Below are positions 12,161-21,840 of a DNA stretch of 64,000 nt, in pieces. The stretch is from Bombyx mori. Its lineage: Eukaryota; Arthropoda; Insecta; Lepidoptera; Bombycidae. Every line of letters begins with the position of its first letter. The first letter of the stretch is position 1. The stretch is taken from the NCBI RefSeq assembly GCF_030269925.1, contig NC_085112.1, forward strand, positions 9,797,501 to 9,861,500, in the 5' to 3' direction. The position numbers were made by a program, and so were the translations under genes. Under the pieces are notes generated by a model. That model saw nothing but the letters and a program-made list of their open reading frames with translations. It made no database searches and had not been told where the DNA came from.

Positions 12161-13164
12161 GTATTTAGGTATGTCAACAACCTATGCAGTAAATTTTTTA
12201 TATAGTAGATTTTTGCGTATTATAAAACAAATAAAATTTTCTGTGAGATGTTAGTGAGCGCGCCTTGAAAATATCTTACATAATGCCACGTTTATAATTT
12301 ATCATATTACAATACAAATATTACCTCATAGAACACCTCATAGATGATACACTTAGAAGATATGTGACACACGTGATAGCACAGAGAACAGATGCAAACA
12401 ATCACTGAACCTAACTGAAACTAGTTGTTAATTTATAATAATAATTTCGCGAACAATGGACCACATATTAAGTATATGGTACACATGCACGCTAGTGCGA
12501 AAAAAATTCCACTTTTGGAACGCTTTGAAGCAATCAAGTAATTTCTGAGCAGACCTCAGACCAGAAATGTAGGTACCTGTTATTAAGACGATGAGTGAAG
12601 AAAATCTTATATAACGGACAAGATTTTTACGACGTACTTGTATTGTGATTGATATTTTGCAACTAAAGTTAGTGTAATCTACTATAATATAATCTACATA
12701 ACTATATACCTATACAAATTTTGCTATTGAGTTTAAACAAAAGGTGCGCTGCACTGTGTTCTTAAAAATTACAGAATACCTACACCAATCATATCACGAT
12801 GCAATCTCGTTGTGGGGTGTTATATTCAACAGGGGAGAGGAAGCCATATTTTTGCGCTGGATTTTATATCTCTCAGAGGAAATACAACACTACATCGTTG
12901 CACACTCACTGCGCGACAAATTTAAATTCGAATGAAATCTTTACTGGGCAATATCTGCAGTTTATGTCATGTTGTACATTCTCATTTAATAAAATAGAAA
13001 TATTTAAAATATATCTTGAGATGTAATACTTACTATTTATTTATATATCGAAAAGAAACTACTTAGAATGTAAATCACAAGCTTATTAAAATCTTGACCC
13101 ATTTACAATAGGTATGGTCGGATTATCAATTTTGAGGTAGGTACTTCGTTTACGGTATTTCGTA
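12161..13164. other. no gene seen
   Basis: AT-rich sequence with short open frames only (for example near 12744-13026). None has splice context or a recognisable product. Confidence 0.4.
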
Positions 13165-14115
13165 ACAGATACCCATACCCGATCCTGTGGACCGAATGGT
13201 AAACAGTCGACGTCACCCTAAGCACGTCATTACGGATCCTTTTTTTTTTTTTTTTTTTTTTTTAACGCTGGGGAATTCATTTACGGATACCCGGTCAAGG
13301 GGGGTAACGGACCGGGTTATGTCGGACTCCGGCGCCTCCTGAGAGGAAGAAGGGGAGAAGAGAAGAGCCGAAGTCCTTCACCTCCCCCAATTTCTCACAG
13401 GAGACTACGCCTTGAAAAAGGCGCGCGAAGCACTTGCCCCGCAGAACGACTACCGACTAAACCCCATCGAGCCCCACCACTCCGACTCCACGAAACCCAC
13501 GGTACCGCACAGTGCGCGCCGAAGGCTCGCCGTCGCCGGTACCCATCCTGTTAATAGGACGGCACTCCATCCCCGGGAAAATCCCGCAGGACGTCGTCTC
13601 GGAGACACACCGTGAGCGGTGCACAGGAGCCACCTTGCGCCGCCTCACCACCGGACCAACAGCCGAGTACCGGGCACCCCCGCACCCGGCACCCGACAGC
13701 CCCTACGGGAGATGACGAGAGCTTCGCGCCCGTGCCGCCCACTCCGCCTTCTTCGTTGTGAAGCCGAAGAGGGATCCCACTCCCTTTCGCGCTCCTCAGC
13801 CTCACGGAACGCCATGACCAGGTCGCAAAACCTGGTCATGGCCTCCCAAGAATTCTGGTCCTCTAGCATGCGGGCGATGACAGCCCGCAAGGAGAGGTCT
13901 CTCCCCAGCACCGCGATGAGGTCTCGCCGCGAGCGCTCCCAACGCGGGCACGCTTCGAGTGCGTGCTGAGCGTCATCACGTCATTACGGATCCTCCCGAT
14001 ACACTAACGGTGCTTTTAGGTACCTCAAGCACCTTAGTGCACCTTGCATAGGTCATGACGGGGTGTATGCAAGTTTTGTAGAGCGTCACCTTATTTCTAA
14101 GGGATTCTGTATTGA
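13165..14115. mobile_element. mosaic of LINE ORF2 fragments, split by an R1-clade insertion
   Basis: On the plus strand, 13201-13239 and 13977-14030 together match the C-terminal region of the BMC1-like LINE (cagtcgacgtc, cggatcctcccgat, cactaacggtgcttttaggt). From about 14050 to 14115 the match is instead to the opposite strand of a Jockey-type ORF2 (ggtcatgacggggtgtatgc, aagttttgtagagcgtcacc). The head-to-head arrangement points to rearrangement or to two independent insertions. Confidence 0.55.
13240..13976 (-). mobile_element. R1-clade LINE, 5'-truncated, nested in a LINE fragment
   Basis: It starts with a 24-nt T-run (poly(A) on the minus strand) and is flanked by a 17-bp target duplication (cacgtcattacggatcc at 13223-13239 and 13977-13993). 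The minus strand encodes the extreme C-terminus of an R1-type ORF2 (ALEACPRWERSRRDLI then LGRDLSLRAVIARML). That is the last half of the His-Cys zinc motif and the region after it. It is more diverged from the 27-kb and 48-kb copies than those are from each other, so it is probably a different family. Confidence 0.8.
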
Positions 14116-14472
14116 TGTGAGGCGATTGGACCTCAAAAGATTGGCGATTAAGTAATGTTATTAATTAATAAAGCACAGGCTAATTTTATTTTTATGTTTA
14201 TAAACAAATTGACGTTTTTTCATATATAAACGGCCAATTATGGTAATATTAAACTTGTGGCTTAAGACATGATTTGAAGAAATTGAATAAAATTAATTTA
14301 TCGTCTGGATCTGAAAATTGATAAAGCAACGATTTCATGATGATGATGATGACTGATTTGTTTTAAATTTAGGTACAGGTTTATGATGCTAGAGACACAA
14401 TTTAGATCTATGTGATCTTAAAAGTAAATAAGTGTAATAAGTAATAATAATAAATAACCTTAAGTGCTCACT

Positions 14473-15012
14473 TCACATCATTGACTTGACGACTGTTACA
14501 ATCCCTACAGCAATAAGGGCCGCCAGCAATATTGTAGCGAGCAGTGTTATTAGCTGACACGTCAAACCAATTAAACAGCTGAAAAATAAAAACTATTTGG
14601 TCAAGTCATAGGTTCTAAGCAGCTAAAAACTACCAATTCGTGAACGCATTCGATATAGGTAAGATTCATATTTACTGGTGGTAGGACCCCTTGTGAGTCC
14701 GCGCGGGTGGGTACCACCACCCTGCCTATTTCTGCCGTGAAGCAGTAATGCGTTTCGGTTTGAAGGCTGGGGCAGCCGTTGTAACTATACTTGAGACCTT
14801 AGAACTTATATCTCAAGGTGGGCGGCGCATTTACGTTGTGGATGTCTATGGGCTCCCAGTAACCACTTAACACCAGGTGGGCTGTGAGCTCGTCCACCCA
14901 TCTAAGCAATAAAAAAAAATAAAAAAAATATACGATTTTTTATTTAAATTTGCTTCACTATGGTCAGTTTAGAATTATTAGTTATTATATTCATATTTAA
15001 TACTTACCACAT
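14473..15012 (-). CDS. putative two-exon gene for a 36-residue membrane peptide
   Basis: Exon 1 is 15008-15012 (ATGTG, followed by the perfect donor GTAAGTA). Exon 2 is 14473-14578, after a pyrimidine-rich acceptor (TTTTTATTTTTCAG). Joined, they read MCCLIGLTC, then a continuous hydrophobic helix of about 22 residues (QLITLLATILLAALIAVGIV), then TVVKSMM and TGA. This predicts a single-pass membrane peptide with an N-terminal Cys cluster and a short basic tail. The 429-bp intron contains a Bm1 SINE. A separate exon at 20609-20724 has the same phase, Cys-rich start and single helix. I know no family for it. Chance splice sites around a non-coding hydrophobic frame are the main alternative. Confidence 0.4.
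14671..14930 (+). repeat. Bm1 SINE lacking the tRNA-like head
   Basis: This well-preserved body runs from attactggtggtaggacc to the A-rich tail ending near 14930. It lies in the intron of the putative small-peptide gene, opposite in orientation. Confidence 0.85.
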
Positions 15013-15866
15013 TTAACTAACTAAAATCGATCAAAATAAAACAGTAACCGTCCGTGTTTTCAAATATAGTACCATAGTTTTAAAAGTTTTTTTTGTTGTT
15101 GTTGAATAATATCGTTTTTGAATGCTAATAATGCGAATAAAATTAAATACTCAATAAACTTATCAAGCATAAGACATTATTTCTGAATGCTGTTCTGTCA
15201 AAAGAGATTACGTCCGAAATTATAAAATATTAAATAAATTCTAATTGAGTAGGAAACTCTTTTGACAAATTAATATTATTTATATCTGACCACTATCTAT
15301 TTTTTCAGTTATCCTTCATAATTTACAAATAAACTGCTGTGTAAACATTGATGATATTCTCATTTTATTTGGTTGAAATCGTTTTTTTTGTTTAATTCTT
15401 TTTATTGAATTTGTTTCTAGGTTACTTATCCAACGCACATTTACAAGTGTCGGCTACTAGAAATTATTAAACAGCACAAATTAAATTAGTTTAAATTATT
15501 AAGGTCGGAGGGTCCAAAAAAGTAAGAACATAATTTTATTGAAGGGTATAAATGTGAATGTAATTGAAATTTCAATCTTATATTTAAAAGGTTATTCATT
15601 CAGTTTCCGATGTTCTATTAAATATCAGCTAAATTGTAAAATGTCTGTCTATCCTTTTCAGTAAAATTTCCGTTTTGACTAACTTTTGCTCATAATACTG
15701 TGAATCGTTCCAAGAAAAACTAACTGCAAATCCAAGCGTCATACTCAGGTATTGAATGCACCAAAATTACTGCAGTATGATACGCCTGTGGTATTTACCT
15801 CTAGGTAATAAGTAAAAACTTTGGACAATCCTATGGCCGATTGTAAGTGTACATACCTCGTAGGTA
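15013..15866. other. no gene seen
   Basis: AT-rich sequence with no supported exon and no repeat that I can match elsewhere in the window. Confidence 0.4.
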
Positions 15867-17108
15867 CCGGTAAAATGGGGCGATTAGGGATTGAAAGGCG
15901 AATCGGGAAAAAACCGGGAAAATCTTTCGACGCTCAATATAAGTTTTATATTCGTTGCAAAATCTTCCATTTTTTTGTAGTTTAATAGTAGAATGTTGAA
16001 AGTTCACAAAACAACTCTGAATATGCATGATAATAGCTGCTAACTTATAAAAAATCGCGTTTCAAATTAACTTCCTGTGGTGGTAATTATTTTAGTGCTA
16101 GAAACTTTGCTCTCTTTTATTTATTTGATAATAATAGAAGACGACTATGATTTATAAACGTTATTTAGTGTTTGAACCAGCATATATATTAAAAGTAAGT
16201 CTCAGTTGTTATTGGTTTTAATGTATTTGATTAAATAAAAATACATGTAAAAATCTGTTGTTTTTGGGGATATTGGGGACGTCTTAGGTACAAATAACAA
16301 AGAAAAAGGGGTCAATTGGGATGAGAATACGTGAAATGGAAACGACCTAAGTATAAATAGGTACAGGTTTGTAGGGTTGTCTATGTAGTTATAACAATAT
16401 TTTTTTAATTTGTTGGTAAAAATCTGGTTTATCGAAACGAAATTGGGAATAAGTCTTTAGTTGAAATAGATAAGCAATTTAATATAAGTAAGTCGATTTT
16501 GCGGAGACATGTAACAAGATCAATGAAATCTCAAGGTGGACAAAAATGTCTAAGTAATACATAATAAAATATTTAATATTTGTTCAGAGTGGGGGTATTC
16601 ATCTGATTAATGCATGGAATAACCGACACACCTAATCTCTTAACCCAGATAGAAATATCAGCCCCTAAGTACTTACCAAGAACGGAGAAATATAAACCGT
16701 TTCTAAGAAAGCCCACTATATATGTATAAATATATATATATATATATATGTACATATATATATTTTGTTGTTACTGCACTGTCGATTGCACCTATAATTG
16801 AGGTGATGTCTGCCATGTACTTTTGCCAGTTTTTCAATTTTTTTTTTATATAAAAATAAAATTAGTGCCAACCCTAGCAAATTTCTCATTTCGTCCCAAT
16901 TAACCGCAATTTTCGGGTAAATAGGGATTACACCTATTTTTGCATTTTTTGCTTAAACTGGAATGCTAGTTGCATAATTTTAAATTAGACAACAAAGATG
17001 CCCCCAAGACTCAATCATTTTGATCCTGATATAGCATTATATACATCAACAACTACCTTAAAATTGCTCATAAAGTTGGAATTTGTCCCTAATCGCCCCA
17101 TTTTACGG
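15867..17108. mobile_element. TIR element with TA target duplication, non-autonomous
   Basis: The left end begins CCGGTAAAATGGGGCGATTA (15867) and the right end, inverted, CCGTAAAATGGGGCGATTAG (ending 17108). TA flanks both ends (15865-15866 and 17109-17110). Inside there are variants of a GGGAT/CCCAATT motif (aattgggatgag near 16313, cgtcccaattaacc near 16893). A TA duplication and GGGG-type ends are typical of the Tc1/mariner/pogo group. No transposase frame remains. Confidence 0.75.
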
Positions 17109-17129
17109 TACTTATCGTCACCTGGCAGC

Positions 17130-17325
17130 GTTATCTACACATATTTATATAGTCTGTGGTGGAGACAGAAAGCCCGCTAAAACTAAAACGTAAAATCACA
17201 CTCCTAATAATCCTAATTGTAAATGTTGTTTAAAATATTGAAATTCTACGTTAAATACATGTTGCTTAATAATTGCGTTGTTTAACTAAGCATCGGCATG
17301 TACGTGGTACGTCGACAAACCTGTT
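17130..17325 (+). repeat. dispersed repeat shared with 62.9-63.05 kb
   Basis: It shares tatagtctgtggt, cagaaagcccgc, taataattgcgtt and the end near cgtggtacgt with 62881-63052 in the same order. The family is not identified. Confidence 0.5.
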
Positions 17326-17680
17326 TAATCGTAATCAAATTAAACGGATTGTGATTTAAAGTAGGTAGGTATACCTATTGTGAACTGTCTTTTTCTAAAG
17401 GTTTTTTTATCTTGTTTTGTCTGCGCTGAACTAATTTTAAGTGAAATAGATGTTTTTTCTAATTGTCTCACAACTTACAGGAAAAATCTGTCGCGGATCA
17501 TCTCCCAATTAAATATAAATTAATCTTAAGCAATAAATGAAATGTAATGAAATCTTAGCTGTATATTTTTTTATTTTTGATATTAATGCACTGTCGATTG
17601 CACCTATAATTGCATGCATTAATAAACTTTTGTCAATTATTCAATGTTTTGTATTGATGATCACTTTGTTGGTGCAACTT

Positions 17681-17702
17681 AATAAATAAATAAATAAATA
17701 AA
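17681..17702. repeat. (AAAT)n microsatellite
   Basis: About five tandem AAAT units. Confidence 0.8.
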
Positions 17703-17908
17703 GGTCTAATTCGACCAAACTTTAAGAAACGATCTCATTTCGAAAAAATAATTAGTTTAGATGCATTTCTAATAAAAGCAACATCTGACTGATGTGTTAA
17801 TTGATCAAGATTCGGTATAATAGACTTGTTCTCTTGAAATACGACTTTAAAAGTTTTGTTTCCTGTGTATTATTACCAGAAATCAATAATAGCACTATAC
17901 TTGTATAC

Positions 17909-18047
17909 ATTGTAACTATACTGAGACCTTAGAACTTATATCCCAAGGTGGGTGGCGCATTTATGTTGTAGATGTCTATGGGCTCAAGTAACCACTTAAC
18001 GCCAGGTCGGCTGTGACCTCGTCCACCAATCTAAGCAATAAAAAAAA
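17909..18047 (+). repeat. Bm1 SINE 3' fragment
   Basis: It runs from aactatactgagaccttag through gtctatgggctcaag to the A-rich tail at 18039-18049. Confidence 0.8.
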
Positions 18048-18055
18048 AAGCGTGG

Positions 18056-18852
18056 CGTCAAATTTGGCTTCAAAGTCGTGGACTGAAATTTTCAGAACCC
18101 TGATAGGAGGTAAGGAACTATGAAATGAACTTCAAAGCAATAAAACGAATAGGTAAAAAACACACATTTCGTTGCTTCCTTTTATTAATTAGAAAATATA
18201 ATAGTCTAGAATCTAGAAAAAAATAATTTAAATTACAATGTTACAGTTATTAACAGTTACAGTTTATTTTGTTTTTCACTAATCACCACAATTTAGTCAT
18301 TATTAGTCATTAAGGGTATCTATATAGTGCTTGAATTTCATTAAAAAATATTATTAACAAAATAAAACACTATTCATAATCGATTTTCAATTCAATAAAC
18401 CAGTAAGAGAGACATGCACCTCGAGTTTTTTTTTTAACTTGAGGGATTCAATTTGACTGGTAAAGCTATATTATAAATTTTTACCATCATATTTTGTCTT
18501 AACATTCTATAGTCTCATAACAGATTAATGTTCATCATTTATTATGTTATTAATGACAACTAAACTATCAAAAATAATCTTTGTGCATTACTATTATTTA
18601 CATATTAAATTTAATTGACATGATATCTTATTCTAATTATTTCAATGACTCATTGCAGTCTCCAATCGATGTCGCTCTGTAAAAAAACAATTATTTATTA
18701 ATTACAGGCACAAGCTGGTATAAGAATGTCGTTTTTGTATTTTCGGGTGCATTTGGATAGGAATTTGAAAATTAACTTTTAATGTTAAATTAAAATTACA
18801 TTATTTCTAGTAAGTTTTAAGGCAATCCTGCATTCAATGAAATTTAATAATC
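18056..18852. other. no confident gene; one possible splice acceptor
   Basis: AT-rich sequence. On the minus strand an acceptor-like TTTTTTTACAG ends at 18677. If it followed the exon at 20609, the next codon would be TAG, closing that frame after VIFVT. Confidence 0.3.
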
Positions 18853-20488
18853 TTATACCTTTAAACGAGCAATTCTTGTATATTAATATATATATAATCT
18901 GAATCTCGGAAACGGATTCAACGATTTTCATAAAATTTAGTAGGGTAAAACCTGGATAGATGCCGCAGCGGGATAGATGCCTCATGTTCTAAAAACCTAA
19001 CTTCCCGCACTCATGACAAAAAAATAATTTAATAAGTAGGAACCACAGTCACCCCATACCTCATGTACCATTTGACAATCGCGTGGTGACGAAGTGTTTT
19101 CCTCGTGGATGTAATTTTCTCCGCGCGGAATTTCACGAACACGTCAAAGATTTAAAGGTTAGTATTTAGCGTGGTATAACTTTATAATTAGTGTAAAATT
19201 CCATTATATTTTTTACTACGTGAATATATTGGTTCATTGAGTCTGCATCTAAGTGTAAATAAATGCTATTATGTTTATAATTTATTTACAAAAAATTTGG
19301 GTATCTATCCTTATCACAAAGGATAGTTGCCCTGATTTTTTGGGGCATAGGTGCCTTTAGGGGCATCTATCCCTCCATACTCTGCCATTTCAGAATATAG
19401 CAGAAATATGCCACGAAAACATAAAACACAAACAAATGATTTACCTACAGTTCAAGCAGCGAAGATGAAGACAATCCACTTTACTATAAAATGAAAGGAA
19501 ATAAAACAATAGATTTGCCCCTAAAGAAATCTAAGGGATAAACCTAACCTAAAACGCATGTAAATATATCTGCATTGAATGTTTTGAAAACTATAAAGAT
19601 ACGAAGTCGCAATCCGACTGGATTCAATGTTTAATGTTTCAGAACTAGCTACATGAAACGTGTTTTTCAGAAATGATGTAAAAGATGTGGAAAATTGAAA
19701 GCACTATCCAGTAAACTTCAATTGGACAAAATATTAAAGATATTTGTTTTTTATTGTGTTAATTTAATATAAAAAAAAATGATTTTGCAATGTACACATT
19801 GACACTTAATGTGAATATTTTATAAACAATTAAAAATTTATATTTTTGTTGAATAACAATTTGTAAAATTTAATTTAATAAAAAAATTGGATAATGCATG
19901 TTGAAACTAAAAAAATTGTAGTTTAGCTTACGCTTACTTAACGATTTAAAAAATTAATTATGATCATTTGTGTGATATGAGAATTTTCTTTTAATTATAA
20001 ACATTCAAAGACTTAAAAAATACAAAATATTTTTTATTATAATGACCCATGTTTCTTGGAGACAATTGCTCTGTTAGGAATAGAACTTCTTAATATTTGG
20101 TTTGGTTTTTTCGTTTACACGGTATAAAAGGCATCTATCCTGCACTGCAGGCATCTATCCTACTCAGTATTTTCTTGGTGGGGCAACTATCCATACAGGT
20201 AGGCATCTATCCTCCAAAAAAAGGTTCTACGAAAAACGAATTTTTGCAAAATCTGTATTTGATAGGTTAAAAAAAATTTATACTAATTAAACATAAAGGA
20301 TTGAGCTAACTACATTAGTAGAAATTATTCGTATAAAATTAATATTTTCAAAATTACATGACTATTTCAAAAAGTGGGGCATCTATCTCGGCTTTACCCT
20401 ATACAGGGGATTTCGGGGGCGATAAATCGATCTAGCTATGATTTATTTTCAGAAAATGTTATTTTATTCGTGTTTTCAATAATGAACT
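18853..20488 (+). repeat. dispersed repeat split by a TIR element
   Basis: The two pieces (18853-18942 and 20400-20488) together match one continuous copy on the minus strand at 56920-57092. Shared features include aacgagcaattcttgt, tctgaatctcggaaacgg, ggggatttcgggggcgat and ttattttcagaaaatgtt. The family is probably Helitron-like, but that is only inferred. Confidence 0.8.
18943..20399. mobile_element. TIR element with TA duplication and internal CATCTATCC repeats; pogo-like remnant
   Basis: The ends are inverted copies of a 22-bp sequence with three mismatches. The left reads GGGTAAAACC then TGGATAGATGCC, and the right reads GGGTAAAGCC then GAGATAGATGCC. TA flanks each end (18941-18942 and 20400-20401), and the uninterrupted copy at 57001-57010 shows a single TA. 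The motif GGCATCTATCC recurs on both sides of the core (near 18956, 18972, 19307, 19364, 20131, 20149, 20201, 20378). A short frame at 19409 begins MPRKHKTQTND, like pogo/Tigger transposase starts. An overlapping frame reads SSSSEDEDNP then a stop, like an acidic transposase tail. I infer an internally deleted copy. Confidence 0.8.
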
Positions 20489-20608
20489 TTATCGATAATC
20501 AACTTTATGATGTTACTATGATTTTTAATTTGTTTTACTTTATTATGCTAAGTTAAGTAATTAATGTGGAATTTATAATATAAAGTATAGAGATAAAATA
20601 TTTCTTAC

Positions 20609-20724
20609 ATGTCACAAAAATAACTCCGACCAGCCACAGCACGAGGAGCACGATCGCAATAAAGAATAACACTGAGATTATCGCACTGATGATCTTGCAA
20701 AGAAGAGAACAAACGCACCCGCAA
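20609..20724 (-). CDS. candidate exon: Cys-rich single-pass membrane peptide
   Basis: Between an acceptor (GATTGGTTTCAG, ending at 20725) and a donor (GTAAGAAA, starting at 20608) one frame reads CGCVCSLLCKII, then a strongly hydrophobic helix (LFFIAIVLLVLWLVGVIF) and VT. It enters in phase 2, as does exon 2 of the gene at 14473-15012, where the junction codon is also Cys. No first exon was found upstream, where a BMC1 fragment and the 3.6-kb TIR element now lie. It may be a paralogous exon, a 5'-displaced gene or a relic. Confidence 0.33.
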
Positions 20725-20822
20725 CTGAAACCAATCAATAATAACCAGTCTTTTAATATTGTTTTTTTTTGTTTGCTTTTGGGGCAAACGATAAAGGGAA
20801 AATGAGCGGATGAAATTGCTCT

Positions 20823-21018
20823 TTTTTTTGTTTTCCTACCTTTGCTGATAGCCTTGAGAGGCTATTTCAGCTTCTCTGATGTGTAGGTGAGCTCACGGGG
20901 CTCAAACTGAGAGTGTTGCTAACACTGGCCCTAGCCAGAGCAGTGCTTCGCAGAATCTACCACCGGATCGAAAACGCGACCCACTGAGAAGATCCGGCGA
21001 GAAACTCAGTGGGCTGAG
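20823..21018 (-). mobile_element. BMC1-like LINE 3' end
   Basis: A T-run is followed by gctgatagccttgagaggct, gtgagctcacggggctcaaa and the conserved stem-loop at 20980-21013. The 5' break lies just beyond the stem-loop. A clear target duplication was not found. Confidence 0.8.
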
Positions 21019-21024
21019 CTCTTA

Positions 21025-21840
21025 TTGTTCCGAACTTGTATGTATAAATGCAATTTTATCTTGAAAACGTCGTTAGCGCCATAGCGCGTTAGCATCAATC
21101 ACACAAATTGTTCTATTATAGCTGCCGCTACTATTCTTGATGTCGTAAATTAATATTTGGTACTTTATTTACGTAATCGTCATTAGTGGCCAATGTATTT
21201 TGTACCTTGGTTGGATAAGCTTCACCCAGAATTTGTAAGTGGAACACTCGATATGAATCATATGGGTTAATGAGATTATTAAATGAGCGCTCGAATTTGA
21301 GTCGGTTACTCAGTATCCGTAAAATTGAGAATAAGGAACCTAAGCTAAGTTATTCTTGTAATATTCGCGGGACAAATGTATCCATTCCCAAATCTGCGAA
21401 AGTTAGACAGAGAGAATATGATTATGACCTATAAGTTGGAAAGAGAAAGGCACATATGACGCATGCCGATATGCATGATCAACATCTGATTGTGTATAGA
21501 TGCAGATCATGCAATGACCTAGCTGGTTTCAACTGAATGTCATAATGCTATGTATGAAAATGCTTAACAAATATGCATTTCTTGAATGATAATAGAGGAA
21601 TGTTGTTAGGGGTTTATAAAGAAAAAGAAATCCGTTTCTAAGTAACTTTTATTGTAGAGTACGTATTCAGAATGCATATATTTAAAGACTGCAATGGAAA
21701 AGGTACTGTGACTTATTTATAGGGTTTGAATATCTTGGAAAGGTAAACGAGAAGATAAAAGAGGTCGAAATCAAAAGACAGGTAAATAAGACATCACATT
21801 TCATATTATAGTCTAAATTATGTACTGTCTATTTATCTAA
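21025..21840. other. no gene seen
   Basis: AT-rich sequence without a supported exon or repeat match. Confidence 0.4.

Noticed and set aside
13412..13969. Several open frames on both strands in the GC-rich block
   Set aside because: Only the minus-strand frame matching the R1-type C-terminus has support. The others are compositional.
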